DNA of 54,125 nt from a virus: positions 1 to 54,125 of the IMG/VR virus record IMGVR_UViG_3300042562_001070. One strand, 5' to 3'. This document shows, in pieces, positions 1 to 9,368 of the stretch (the first letter of the stretch is position 1; every line of letters begins with the position of its first letter). The position numbers were made by a program, and so were the translations under genes. The notes below the pieces were generated by a model. That model did not search any database. It saw nothing but the letters and a program-made list of their open reading frames with translations, and was not told the origin of the DNA.

Positions 1-415
1 ATGATCGAACTGATTTTTCCAATTTCAACTTTACCAGTAATCATAAGTTCATTTACCCAAATGGATACTTGGACTGCGAATGACGGCGACAGCCATTGCG
101 CCAAATGAACTGCTACCAATCTATGAACAAATGTGCCTTGTTCGTTTGAATTTCCACCCCGAGTTACCTTTATTAATTCCGTTATGGGGATTCCCATAAC
201 GGATTCTAGAGCCTGAAAATAGTCTTTGGTACCACTTAGTCTTTGGTAGTCAGCAAATAATTTTCCAGCGGCTTTGCACATCTGAGTTGCATTAATCATT
301 AAAGATTTTGGATCACCTTTGGCGCCGCTAAAGTGGTCAACCTCAATAGTAATATTATTCAGAACAAGAGGTTTATTCGACTTTGAAGAAGCCGGTACAT
401 TAAGAGGCAAGAATA
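1..415 (-). pseudogene. KilA-N domain gene fragment, runs off window start
   Basis: Reading right to left, this stretch encodes a KilA-N domain almost the same as residues 258-385 of the intact protein at 478-2376, including MINATQMCKAAGKLFA and HRLVAVHLAQWLSPSFAVQV. After the VEIG motif about 13 bases are missing compared with the other two copies, which shifts the frame near the window edge. No ATG lies in frame at the expected N-terminus. KilA-N is a DNA-binding domain of large DNA viruses and phages. I read this as a decayed duplicate; an intact C-terminal part beyond the edge cannot be excluded. Confidence 0.7.
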
Positions 416-477
416 TAATAGTATAATAGGGTTTGTTTCTTTTGTATTTTCATTTTGAAAATATTTAGAAGAGGTTT

Positions 478-2376
478 TTATTTTTTTAATTGAATATATT
501 GATCAAACGTTATTTTACCGTCCGCCAATAAATTCATTCTCTTAATCTCAACTTCTTTATCCGCTTCTATTTTTTTAATCTCTACTTCTATTTTTTTAAT
601 CTCTACTTCTTTATCCGCTTCTATTTTTTTAATCTCCACTTCTGCTTCTATCCTTTTAATCTCCACTTCTGCTTCTGGCATCTTATTTATATTCAAATTA
701 CTATACTTGTGCATCGCCTTGCATACCCTCTCTAACATCTCCTTACTCTCTATTTTTATTATTTCTCTCTGCCCGCGAAATGTCTCTCCCTCTGGCTTAT
801 ACTCATACTCCAACATTTTCTTTCGAACCCACTCCCTCACTCTCTTTTCAGACACAACAGGATTTTTACACGCAAACACCTTTACTATCTCAAACTTTTC
901 ATACGAAGTTGATTTCTCATGGGTTCCTAATCTATCCTTGAAGTTTGAACTTTGTCCATACTTGAAAAGAAAATTTCCTATATACCCAAGGTAAATAACT
1001 TCTTTTTCTCCATGTAAATTTAAGTTGGATTTTGTTTCCGTAGAGAACACAGAAATAGTTGTATTTAGGTCATCGATAATTTTTTTCTTTTCATTCTCTT
1101 CTTTTTGTATTTTATTTTCTTCGATACGACTGATTGTTAGTTCGAGGTCTTTACACCTATTATTTTCTTCCATCAACTTAAGTCTCCATTTATCATCCAA
1201 CTGATTGTTGCTCAACTCGTTTCCAATTTCAACTTTACCAGTAATCATAAGTTCATTTACCCAAAGGGATACTTGGACAGCGAATGACGGCGACAGCCAT
1301 TGCGCCAAATGAACTGCTACCAATCTATGAATCCACGTCCCAGAATGATTTCCACCAACGTCAACTTTGATTAATTCCAATATTGGGATCCCAATAATGG
1401 ATTCCAGAGCCTGTAAATAGTCTTTCGTACCATCAAGTTGTTTATAATTAGCAAATAATTTTCCAGCGGCTTTACACATCTGGGTTGCATTAATCATTAA
1501 GGATTTTGGATCACCTTCGGCGCCGCTAAAGCGGTCAACCTCAATTGTCATATCATTTAAGACAAGAGGTTTATTCGACTTTGAAAAAGCCGGTTCATTA
1601 AGGGGAGTGAATATAGTTTCTTTTATTTTTTTATTTTCATTATTAATATCATTTAGAAGAGGTTTATTCGACCCCATATGGCCGACCCTTCGGGTCGAGA
1701 GTACCTCTTTTGTCTGCTTCACATCGGTAAGGGCCGACATACAGGTTGATGATTTGGCGGTAATTATAGGAGTGGGTTCTTTTATTATATTGTTTTCATC
1801 CGATGGACAACTATTATTAAAATAATTAGTATACCCATATGCTTCAATTATTTTTTCTTTTTCTTCTAATATTTTTTTATATTTAACAATACAGATATCC
1901 AAATGTCCACAATAATTAATTCTGGTAGTAAACTTCACTTTGCAATACTCACACATAAACTTTATCTCCCTCTTTTTTTCTTTTTCTCTCCTTCTATCAT
2001 CCTCCTCTTTTATTTTTCTATTTCTCTCTTCTTCTTTTTCTTTGTTTTTGAAATCAATCCGGTCCTGTTCTTCCTTTTCTCTCTTTTCCCTTTTCATTCT
2101 TTTCTGGTTATCCTTCTCTTCTTTTTCTTTTTTTTTCCTTTCTTTTTCTTTTTCTTCATTTTCATAGTTTAGATTAACTAATGGGTCATCTAATTTACCT
2201 TGTAGTACTAAACAATATTTTGCCACACGCTGATGCTTTATTAATATTGAATTTGTATTGAATTTATTATTACAATATTCGCATATAATTCCCTGCTTGT
2301 CACCTTTACTTTCAATATCACTTACTTCCATAATATTATTATGTTTACCTTTAGATCCACAAAGCCATGAAGTCAT
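478..2376 (-). CDS. KilA-N domain protein with zinc fingers, coiled coil and T5orf172-like domain
   Basis: 632 residues from an ATG. Two C2H2-like fingers (about 32-55 and 142-162, each starting CEYC) flank a highly charged Lys/Glu coiled coil (72-138). The KilA-N domain covers about 272-385 (NATQMCKAAGK, HRLVAVHLAQW). A short helix precedes a T5orf172/DUF3627-like region (about 458-560, with FKYGQSSNFKDRLGTH). The C-terminus holds five imperfect repeats of the VEIKKIEADKE type (569-613). KilA-N binds DNA; the likely role is a viral DNA-associated or regulatory protein, but no target can be inferred. Two short palindromic DNA elements sit in frame: around 1683-1697 (encoding TRRVG) and 1519-1545 (encoding DRFSGAEGD). 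Degraded copies of the KilA-N part lie on both sides. An alternative start is Met16. Confidence 0.88.
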   Translation of the reverse strand: MTSWLCGSKGKHNNIMEVSDIESKGDKQGIICEYCNNKFNTNSILIKHQRVAKYCLVLQGKLDDPLVNLNYENEEKEKERKKKEKEEKDNQKRMKREKREKEEQDRIDFKNKEKEEERNRKIKEEDDRRREKEKKREIKFMCEYCKVKFTTRINYCGHLDICIVKYKKILEEKEKIIEAYGYTNYFNNSCPSDENNIIKEPTPIITAKSSTCMSALTDVKQTKEVLSTRRVGHMGSNKPLLNDINNENKKIKETIFTPLNEPAFSKSNKPLVLNDMTIEVDRFSGAEGDPKSLMINATQMCKAAGKLFANYKQLDGTKDYLQALESIIGIPILELIKVDVGGNHSGTWIHRLVAVHLAQWLSPSFAVQVSLWVNELMITGKVEIGNELSNNQLDDKWRLKLMEENNRCKDLELTISRIEENKIQKEENEKKKIIDDLNTTISVFSTETKSNLNLHGEKEVIYLGYIGNFLFKYGQSSNFKDRLGTHEKSTSYEKFEIVKVFACKNPVVSEKRVREWVRKKMLEYEYKPEGETFRGQREIIKIESKEMLERVCKAMHKYSNLNINKMPEAEVEIKRIEAEVEIKKIEADKEVEIKKIEVEIKKIEADKEVEIKRMNLLADGKITFDQYIQLKK

Positions 2377-2850
2377 CGTATAAATATTTTATTTACAAAA
2401 AGTATAATTTGAAAAATTAGATTTTGCCAATTTTTTAATGGATCTATTGCAAAGATGGTTTCGAAGGTGTTTCGTCGGCTGAATCCATCGTATAAAAAGT
2501 GGATAAAAAATGTCATTTTATCCACTGAATAACATACATGTGTGTGTCGTGTCATTTTTTTATAAGATATCTTATAAAAAAATGTCGCGATGACTTTATT
2601 TATCCAAAGCCATAAAGTCATCGTATAAATATTTTATTTACAAAAAGTATAATTTGAAAAATTAGATTTTTCCAATTTTTTATTGGATATATTACAAAAA
2701 TGGAGTCGAAGGTGTTTTGCCGGCTGAATCCATCGTATAAAAAGTGGATAAAATGACATTTTTTATACACTGAATAACATACATGTGTGTGTGTCGTGAC
2801 ATTTTTTATAAGATATATATAAAAAAATGTCACGATGACTTTATAGCTTT
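2364..2850. repeat. Tandem duplication, two ~243-bp units
   Basis: Two head-to-tail copies start at about 2365 and 2608; each begins with the same AAGTCATCGTATAAATATTT stretch and ends in a hairpin beside ATGTC(A/G)CGATGACTTTA. In the first copy the hairpin is the palindrome TTTTTTATAAGATATCTTATAAAAAA. Copies differ by scattered substitutions and small indels. Short minus-strand frames (2373-2621, 2618-2833) have no recognisable content and look like by-products of the repeat. It lies between the intact KilA-N gene and its degraded third copy. Confidence 0.8.
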
Positions 2851-3300
2851 CGTACCGTCAAGCAGAACACAACGAGGTCTTTATACCTATTATTTTCTTC
2901 CATCAACTTAAGTGTCCATTTATGATCGAACTGATTGTTGCTCAACTCGTTTCCAATTTCAACTTTACCAGTAATCATAAGTTCATTTACCCAAAGGGAT
3001 ACTTGGACTGCGAATGAAGGAGATATCCACTGCGCCAAATGAACTGCTACCAATCTATGAATCGTGTACCTCCAGTCTGACCTACACTTGTCTTGACCAA
3101 TTCAATTATGAGGATTCTCATAATTGATTCTAGAGCATGTAAATAGGTTGGGTTAATTCAATTCTAAAATAATCATTCCATTTTTTCCCGGCGGCTTTAC
3201 ACATCTGGGTTGCATTAATCATTAAAGATTTTGAATCACCTTCGGCGCCGCTAAAGCGGTCACCCGCAATAGTAATATTATTCAAACCAAGAGGCCAGTC
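2841..3300 (-). pseudogene. Degraded third KilA-N copy
   Basis: The minus strand encodes pieces matching the KilA-N protein: VAVHLAQWISPSFAVQVSLW (2841-3053) and, in other frames upstream, the remains of MINATQMCKAAG and the palindromic DRFSGAEG segment (about 3246-3275). Frames are broken by indels around 3060-3180, so no full domain can be made. The C-terminal reading ends quickly after KDL. It is a decayed duplicate of 478-2376. Confidence 0.75.
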
Positions 3301-3317
3301 GCGCGATATTTATACAC

Positions 3318-4043
3318 ATGGATATATATATATATATTATGTGTGATTATTTCATTTTGACTAAACCAAATTATATAGGAACAAATGTTGACGATAAAAA
3401 CCAAGTTATATGCTTGACCGAAAAAGTATATATTTTACCAAAAAACAATCTCGGATATTATATACAAAATGGATTATTTGAGAATAATCTGATAGAGTGG
3501 TGCAAACAATTTTGCAATAAAGAAACAAACATGTTGGATATAGGAGCGCATACTGGAACATATACAATTAGTCTAGCCAACAATTGTAAGCACGTCTATG
3601 CGTTTGAACCGCAAAAAATGACTTTTTATTCTTTATGCGGAAGTGTGGCGTTGTCTAATATTACAAATGCAACGTGTATTAATTTCGGATTGGGATCAAC
3701 AGACCAAGTTGGTAAACAGGTTTTAAATATAGTTAGTTTGGACGGCGGCGGGTCATCCATTCATTCCAATGAAAATAATATTTTAAAAAAAGAAGAAATT
3801 GAAGTTAAAACGCTTGATAGTTTTAATATCGACAATATTGGATTTATCAAAATAGACGTGGAAGAAAACGAATTGCAAGTATTATTATCTGCGCAAAATA
3901 CTCTTCAAAAATCAAATTATCCAAAAATCTTATTTGAAATGAATAAAGAAAACAAAGAATTATTGGATTTTCTTACCCAACACTACAAAATAATATCCAT
4001 CAGTGGATATAATAATATGTTTTTGGCAGTAAAAAAAGAATAA
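3318..4043 (+). CDS. FkbM-family SAM-dependent methyltransferase
   Basis: 241 residues from ATG; Met8 is an alternative start. The SAM-binding motif MLDIGAHTGTYTI is at 72-84, followed by an acidic residue in AFEP (95-98), and the family signature TLDSFNIDNIGFIKIDVE at 166-182. FkbM enzymes O-methylate sugars and similar small substrates; in giant viruses they usually accompany glycosylation genes. Length fits a full single-domain enzyme. An AT-rich leader (TATATATATATTATG) surrounds the start. The gene stands alone between the KilA-N remnants and a small membrane-protein gene. Fold assignment is strong; substrate unknown. Confidence 0.88.
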   Translation: MDIYIYIMCDYFILTKPNYIGTNVDDKNQVICLTEKVYILPKNNLGYYIQNGLFENNLIEWCKQFCNKETNMLDIGAHTGTYTISLANNCKHVYAFEPQKMTFYSLCGSVALSNITNATCINFGLGSTDQVGKQVLNIVSLDGGGSSIHSNENNILKKEEIEVKTLDSFNIDNIGFIKIDVEENELQVLLSAQNTLQKSNYPKILFEMNKENKELLDFLTQHYKIISISGYNNMFLAVKKE

Positions 4044-4764
4044 TCTAGTAAAAAAAGAAATCTATTATATAAATATTTACTATTTAGTATTTACTCCTGT
4101 TGGAGCGGCGCACGGTCGGATCCGCTAGTTTAATATCACTAATATCACTTGCTCCAACCCGATTTCCTTTTCCTGTTTTCCTATAAAAATATGGATTGGT
4201 AAAATTTAAAATATTTTTTATTTTTCAATAAAAAATATTCAAGTTATTCCTCACTTGTGTAAAACCGCCCTGACCGCCCTGGCATGGACGCACGCTTGCG
4301 TTTATCCAGGCGTGTTTCGACTGGAACTAGTCGGAATCGAAGGATATAATTTTCCAGACGGGTTGTTTAGACTGGTTGGATTGTTGAGTGTATACAAAAT
4401 ACGGTACATAGGTACATAGGACCAACTCATTTATTAAGAAATTGATAAAACGAAATTTTTCTGCCAACAACGATGGGTCTATACTGGGTCTAGACTTATG
4501 AAACCGATGGGAAGTACCAGATTGTTCCATTTGGATTAGATAATCTTGCTGGAAAAAACTCGTACTAGTAGCGGGAAGAAAAACGAATAAATATTGAATT
4601 ACGACTTTGAACGATGAAAAGTCTTTTATTTATATTTTATCTTACTACCAGTTGCAATCGACTTTATTGATCCAAAGATACCGATATTATTACGATATAA
4701 AAATATTCGTCTGGATAAATCCACTAAATAAAAACTAAAATTAATATTAAAATTCTAAATAAAC
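4044..4764. other. Intergenic region, no supported gene
   Basis: AT-rich DNA with a GC-richer central patch (about 4250-4330). A minus-strand frame of 67 codons (4327-4530) starts with ATG but has no family resemblance and no recognisable upstream signal, so I do not call it. The last 60 bases form the AT-rich leader of the next gene. Confidence 0.5.
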
Positions 4765-5169
4765 ATGACGACAGATAATTTCGGATATTTAAATGTAGAA
4801 ACAAGAAGAAGTGGGAGGAGCGCATTCAGCTCGTATTTAATTGCAGTAATTCTGGTAGTAATTGCAGGCGGACTTGGATGGGCTGCATTTTTACCATTAG
4901 ATAGCTATTCATATACTAGCACAGGGAAAGAGTGTGCCAGAACACAAGATTGCGCAATCGACCAATCTTGTGTAAATAAGATGTGTTCCACTACACAAAA
5001 AACAACGAAAAAACCAATCTGGTTTCTTATAATTTCATTTGTCTTAATATTTTTTGCATATCTTATTGCTCGAGATGCGGGAAAGGTTAAAAAAATAATT
5101 GTTCGAGATAAAAATACTCGTGATTTATTGGTTGGAGTTAACATACTATCCAACATGTTGAAAAAATAA
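4765..5169 (+). CDS. Small two-pass membrane protein with four-cysteine loop
   Basis: 134 residues. Transmembrane segments are visible at about 23-45 (YLIAVILVVIAGGLGWAAF) and 84-103 (PIWFLIISFVLIFFAYLIA). The loop between them has four cysteines (57, 63, 69, 74) in the pattern C-x5-C-x5-C-x4-C, which could form disulfides on the non-cytosolic side. A basic tail follows (KVKKIIVRDK). The start has a clear AT-rich leader (TTCTAAATAAACATG). Function not recognised; a virion membrane protein is possible. Confidence 0.75.
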   Translation: MTTDNFGYLNVETRRSGRSAFSSYLIAVILVVIAGGLGWAAFLPLDSYSYTSTGKECARTQDCAIDQSCVNKMCSTTQKTTKKPIWFLIISFVLIFFAYLIARDAGKVKKIIVRDKNTRDLLVGVNILSNMLKK

Positions 5170-5347
5170 AAATAGCAATAATCGTCTTTCGGTCTGGTAA
5201 TAATGAGTTTGGCTATATTCCATCCATTTTTTAGTTATAATTTATAATAAAAATTAATATAATTTATAAATAAATAATGGCATATCAAAAATGGGAGAAT
5301 CATTTCAAAAGACAGAATTGTTTCGCTGAAAAATTGATATAGGGTAT

Positions 5348-6310
5348 TTGGATATTAACCACAATTTATGGTCCAATATAGTAAATAATACGTTGGAAAA
5401 ATGCGTAAAACTCTTGTGTCGTCGCGCAGATTCTAATGAATATAAATTTGGAGAAAATAATTATAAATATTACTGTCGAAATATTATCAATCAATGGACT
5501 GTAAATTATCACTATCCTTCGATAAATTTTGAAAGTGGGATTGATGAAATTTATAAGCAATATAAGAGATGGAATGACGGTATAAATGGACCCGGGGAAC
5601 CTAGGGATTGGAATATTTTCAGAAATTTAGATTGGACCAAGGCTTTTAGTTTTATGAAAAGTTTACAATATCATATATTAATATCGGATGTGCCTGAAAT
5701 GGATACAACAAAGCATCGTTTTTTTAATATCAATGAAACTTCTGATTTTTTAAATTTACGCGAGTATACTCATCATTATTTAAATATCATAAAAGGTGAG
5801 ACTGATCCAGGGTATGCTTCTTCTTCATACGACAACAGAAATGGTATCGGGAGTCCGATAAGTCGTATGCTCCGTGTTAATAACATTTCAGCATGGTTAC
5901 ATACCGGTCCTGTTTGTAAAAACGGGGCCGAAAGGTTCGGCGCAAGAACGAATACATTTCCTGGTAAATTTTACGAATATATAAAAAATGCAATCCCGAA
6001 AGTTGGCCCCCTTAAGATAGCCAATGGTTTTTTACCTATCCAATGTGGTATAAGCGGTAGTGCAAATGCTATATTATCGACACTATTATGGGGTACATCA
6101 AAAATTGTTTTGTCTGTCCCAGACTTGAAAAAGATTCTACTTGGAATATTCGCATTATTATCCATGGATGGCGGGCATACTATGCAAGAAGTAATAACCG
6201 CAGAATGTTTAATATCCAATTTTTACTATTATACTTTACAAATGAAACCCAATATTACATGTGTGAATCATAAAACTATCAAAAATCTTTTTACACCTTT
6301 GGTCATTTAA
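5348..6310 (+). CDS. 5' part of an unknown gene interrupted by the 6294-11538 transposon
   Basis: The frame is open from a TGA ending at 5329 and has no ATG near its beginning (the first usable codon is TTG at 5348). A leader-like AT stretch and an ATG occur at 5277, giving 21 codons that stop at 5340 in another frame, so the natural start was probably 5277 and a one-base shift occurred near 5335-5347. The protein resembles no family I recognise. The last residues (TPLVI) and the stop are encoded inside the transposon's left inverted repeat. If the transposon and one TA are removed, codon 316 joins the frame at 11541 and gives a product of about 490 residues. Host sequence ends at 6293. Confidence 0.7.
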   Translation: MDINHNLWSNIVNNTLEKCVKLLCRRADSNEYKFGENNYKYYCRNIINQWTVNYHYPSINFESGIDEIYKQYKRWNDGINGPGEPRDWNIFRNLDWTKAFSFMKSLQYHILISDVPEMDTTKHRFFNINETSDFLNLREYTHHYLNIIKGETDPGYASSSYDNRNGIGSPISRMLRVNNISAWLHTGPVCKNGAERFGARTNTFPGKFYEYIKNAIPKVGPLKIANGFLPIQCGISGSANAILSTLLWGTSKIVLSVPDLKKILLGIFALLSMDGGHTMQEVITAECLISNFYYYTLQMKPNITCVNHKTIKNLFTPLVI

Positions 6311-6320
6311 AACGCCGATT
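6294..6320. repeat. Left terminal inverted repeat
   Basis: 27 bases starting CACCTTTGG and ending ACGCCGATT; matches the inverted copy at 11512-11538 except one base (T versus A at the tenth position). It is preceded by TA. It also supplies the last codons and the stop of the truncated host reading frame. Confidence 0.92.
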
Positions 6321-6340
6321 TTTATGACACCATAAAAATA

Positions 6341-7360
6341 TTATTCTTGATACACTTTCTTCTTCCTATGTGTTTTTCTCGATAATTTTCTTTTATATTT
6401 TTCATCTCTCTCATCCGACCCTTGAAAGATACGGTATAATATTTCACTCGGTATATCTTTTACTGTATCCTTAATATTACTCTTGAGTTCTTGATAGGTT
6501 ATTCCTACCTTCTTTTGTAGTTTAGATTTGAATACACTAAATAAATTCTCTATGGCGTTGGTAAAATGCTGGTAAGGAACAGCATACAATACTTGGTTAT
6601 GTTTATTGATTAATTCTCGTATCCTTTCATTACGATGTGAACTTGCATTATCCAAGATGATGAGTTTATTCTTATACTTTGTAGTAATAAACTCCTCTAA
6701 AAAATCTACCAGTCTATCCGTGTCAATACCACCCTTTTCATACAGCGTCCATCCTTTAACCCCTTCGGCGCTTATCGCCATAACCGCCGTGTATCGTTTG
6801 AATACGTCCTGAGAGGTAGTAGTAATTACACATCGTTTACCGACCTCACTATAACAATGTTTACGTTTTTGAAGGGCATTAATACTGGTCTCGTCAATAC
6901 AAATAATATCTTCTAATTTATACTTTTTGACCTCTTTATAAAAGTCCTTGAGCTGTTGGTTGATATTAATGTCTTTCCCGTATCGTTTCGTAGGTTCATG
7001 TCTTACTCGAGTCATTTTGAGTGATATATCACTATCATGAACAATACGAGCAAGATGTCTCCTTGATATTTCCAGATCAGGAAACTTGTGGATCGTCAAA
7101 CCTAATAAGTCTTCCATCGTAATGGTCTTGTTTTTCTTGATTTCTTCCAGTATAAAATCAATATGCTTTTGTTTAACTTTATAGGCGATAGGACTACGAG
7201 ATATTCGAGAGACACTTTTACGGGTTTGATACTTGTCTACCCAACGCATGAGACTACGTGGAGAACACTTGAAGATGGAACATGTATCGGTCTGTGTATT
7301 GTCCGTGTCTAAGTAATGCTGGACAGCGGTTAGTTTGAAGTCATCGCTTTTGTGGGTCAT
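6341..7360 (-). CDS. IS630/Tc1-mariner superfamily DDE transposase
   Basis: 339 residues from ATG. An N-terminal helix-turn-helix region (about 5-45, CSIFKCSPRSLMRWVDKY) and a second DNA-binding part (60-125) precede the DDE domain. The catalytic triad is readable as D156 (CIDETSI), D237 (IILDNASSH) and E271 (NAIENLFSVFK), with 33 residues between the last two, close to the DD34E spacing of IS630 relatives. It cuts and pastes DNA at TA sites, matching the TA flanks here. The stop lies only about 20 bases inside the left inverted repeat. The frame is intact, so the element may be active. A decayed copy of its C-terminus is at 23440-23660. Confidence 0.92.
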   Translation of the reverse strand: MTHKSDDFKLTAVQHYLDTDNTQTDTCSIFKCSPRSLMRWVDKYQTRKSVSRISRSPIAYKVKQKHIDFILEEIKKNKTITMEDLLGLTIHKFPDLEISRRHLARIVHDSDISLKMTRVRHEPTKRYGKDININQQLKDFYKEVKKYKLEDIICIDETSINALQKRKHCYSEVGKRCVITTTSQDVFKRYTAVMAISAEGVKGWTLYEKGGIDTDRLVDFLEEFITTKYKNKLIILDNASSHRNERIRELINKHNQVLYAVPYQHFTNAIENLFSVFKSKLQKKVGITYQELKSNIKDTVKDIPSEILYRIFQGSDERDEKYKRKLSRKTHRKKKVYQE

Positions 7361-7444
7361 TTTACTATTACTTATAAAAATGAATATATTTATAAAAATT
7401 GATTAGGATATAAACTATTATTATATATAGTTTGTATACCATCA

Positions 7445-7912
7445 ATGGAACACTTTATATCAAAGGCTAATATATTACATGAAACACAATACGATTATTC
7501 AAAGGTTAAATATGTAAACGCTAAAACAAAAATAAAAATTATCTGTAAAAAACACGGTGAATTTGAACAGACACCTGATAATCATCTTAATAGTGGTGGC
7601 TGTAAAGAATGCAGTAAAGACAAACGTGTATCACGAAGATTAACTCATGAACAATTTATACAGAAAGCAACGGATGTTCATGGTGATACATACAATTATT
7701 CAGATACTAAATATGAAAAAACAGACATTAATGTTAAAATAAAATGTTTGATTCATGGGCTATTTGAACAAACTCCAATGCTCATTTATCTGGTAAAGGA
7801 TGTAGAAAATGTGGAGTACAAAAACGTGCTGATACACAAAGAAAAACGATTGAAGAATTTAGACTGGAAGCTCGGTCTAAACATAGTTATAAGTTTGATT
7901 ATTCAAAAGTAA
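7445..7912 (+). CDS. Zinc-repeat homing-type endonuclease, N-terminal part (frameshifted)
   Basis: This frame encodes two copies of a repeat of about 65 residues with the consensus F..KA..vH...YdYs.vkY...k.kI.C..HGeFeQTP..Hl..GC..C. After HGLFEQTP (near 7777) the repeat continues in another frame. At 8391-8399 the same repeat reads CTCCAAATGCTC where this one reads CTCCAATGCTC, so one A has been lost. The remaining codons up to 7912 are out of frame and not meaningful. With the next entry the ancestral gene spans 7445-8964, about 506 codons. The zinc-ribbon repeats probably bind DNA. Confidence 0.8.
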   Translation: MEHFISKANILHETQYDYSKVKYVNAKTKIKIICKKHGEFEQTPDNHLNSGGCKECSKDKRVSRRLTHEQFIQKATDVHGDTYNYSDTKYEKTDINVKIKCLIHGLFEQTPMLIYLVKDVENVEYKNVLIHKEKRLKNLDWKLGLNIVISLIIQK

Positions 7913-7968
7913 TATACATAAATACACACACTCCTGTTAAAATAATATGTCCTACTCATAATGAATTT

Positions 7969-8964
7969 GTGCAAAGTCCAATAGATCATATTCAATCAAT
8001 GTTTGGTTGTAAACAATGTGCAAATACTAATAATGGATTATTATTATGTAGAAGCAATACTGATGAATTTGTAGTAAAATCAATTCTTATTCATGGCGAC
8101 AAATATGATTATACTGAAGTTAAATATGAAACTAATACTACATATGTAATTATTAAATGTAAAACACATGGGACATTTCTACAACTACCTGAGGTTCATT
8201 TACGAGGAAATGGATGTCCTCAATGTGGCATTCAAAAAAGTGCTGATTGTAAAAGATATACAAATGAAGAATTTATTGAAAAAGCAATGGAGGTACATAA
8301 AGGATTATATAATTATGATAATGTAGATTATATTACAAGCCATAAAAAAGTTATTATTACATGTTCTAAACATGGAGAATTTGTACAAACTCCAAATGCT
8401 CATTTATCTGGTAAAGGGTGTCCTATATGCGCAGATGAACATACTGGAGATATATTAAGAAAATCACCAGAACAATTTATACAAGATGCAATAGATACAC
8501 ATTGTGATAAATATGACTATACAAAAGTTAAATATGTGAATAGTAAAACACCTAATGGACACTTATGTGGAGGATGTAAACAATGTGCAAATGGAAGAAT
8601 CTCTAAAATATCACAAGAATGGCTACATATGATAAAGATAAATTGTCCAAAATTAATACTCGAATTACATATACCGACTACAAGATTTACTGCAGATGGT
8701 TATGCTCCAAATACTAATACAATTTACGAATTTCATGGCGATTATTGGCATGGAAATCCTAATATATATAATTCAAATATAATAAATACTTCTACAAAAT
8801 GTACAATGGAAGAGCTATATAAAAAAACACAAAAGAAAAAACAAACATGTATTGAACTTGGATACAAGTATGTAGAAATGTGGGAAAGTCAGTGGAATCG
8901 TTTCAAGAGATTTATTCGTATGGTTCAATTAAGTTTCAGAAAAAGAAAATCTAATCCTATTTAA
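7969..8964 (+). CDS. Zinc-repeat homing-type endonuclease, C-terminal part
   Basis: This continues the gene starting at 7445; its apparent TTG start at 7969 is only a product of the frameshift, and repeat coding is open in this frame from about 7780. It holds further HGtF/HGeF-type zinc repeats ending in CxxC, one of them shortened. A C-terminal nuclease domain follows with RFTADGYAPNTNTIYEFHGD and later YKYVEMWESQW, resembling the Vsr/PD-(D/E)xK-like domain of proteins annotated as Hef-like homing endonucleases in klosneuviruses. Candidate catalytic residues are the Asp of ADGY and the Glu of YEFHG. It is cargo of the transposon; whether it helps the element spread is unknown. Confidence 0.8.
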   Translation: MQSPIDHIQSMFGCKQCANTNNGLLLCRSNTDEFVVKSILIHGDKYDYTEVKYETNTTYVIIKCKTHGTFLQLPEVHLRGNGCPQCGIQKSADCKRYTNEEFIEKAMEVHKGLYNYDNVDYITSHKKVIITCSKHGEFVQTPNAHLSGKGCPICADEHTGDILRKSPEQFIQDAIDTHCDKYDYTKVKYVNSKTPNGHLCGGCKQCANGRISKISQEWLHMIKINCPKLILELHIPTTRFTADGYAPNTNTIYEFHGDYWHGNPNIYNSNIINTSTKCTMEELYKKTQKKKQTCIELGYKYVEMWESQWNRFKRFIRMVQLSFRKRKSNPI

Positions 8965-8990
8965 ATATTTCACACCATATATAGATAATA

Positions 8991-9287
8991 ATGTCTGAAC
9001 TTGAAGTGGAAAACAAGGAACTCAAAGAAAAAGTTGAAACCCTTGAACAGCGTGTCAAAGAGTTAGAAGAAAAAAACGCCATATATGTAGACCGTCAAAA
9101 CAAAGCACAACGGAAATATGTACAAGCCAATCCTGAAATCACCAAAGAACGAAAACTTGCCTATCATTACAAACTCAAGCAGGCCGACCCTGAACGACTC
9201 AAAGCATATCGTCATCAAGCCTATTTGAACCGTAAAGCACGACTCCAAGCACAACAAGATGAACAGAAAACGGAACAACCTGAATAA
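8991..9287 (+). CDS. Small coiled-coil protein with basic C-terminus
   Basis: 98 residues from ATG. Residues 1-32 form a heptad coiled coil (LEVENKELKEKVETLEQRVK). The rest is rich in Lys, Arg, Gln and Tyr and contains two similar ANPE/ADPE segments. The layout resembles a reversed bZIP (zipper first, basic part second), so dimeric nucleic-acid binding is plausible but unproven. It lies 26 bases after the endonuclease and 81 bases before Fanzor, on the same strand within the transposon. No family recognised. Confidence 0.75.
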   Translation: MSELEVENKELKEKVETLEQRVKELEEKNAIYVDRQNKAQRKYVQANPEITKERKLAYHYKLKQADPERLKAYRHQAYLNRKARLQAQQDEQKTEQPE

Positions 9288-9368
9288 AAAATTATTTTTA
9301 TTTTTAGATAAAATAAATAAATAAGAAAAATTATCTAACTTAAAGATAAAGAGTATACATAAATTAGA

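Noticed and set aside
1903-2172. Plus-strand frame of Phe/Ser/Leu repeats
   Set aside because: It is the complement of the Lys/Glu coiled coil of the KilA-N gene and has no independent features.
4327-4530. 67-codon minus-strand frame
   Set aside because: No family resemblance, no leader and only modest length in an intergenic stretch.
5325-5350. Programmed frameshift at the start of the transposon-interrupted gene
   Set aside because: No slippery heptamer in the right phase; decay or sequencing error is simpler, particularly since the gene is already disrupted.
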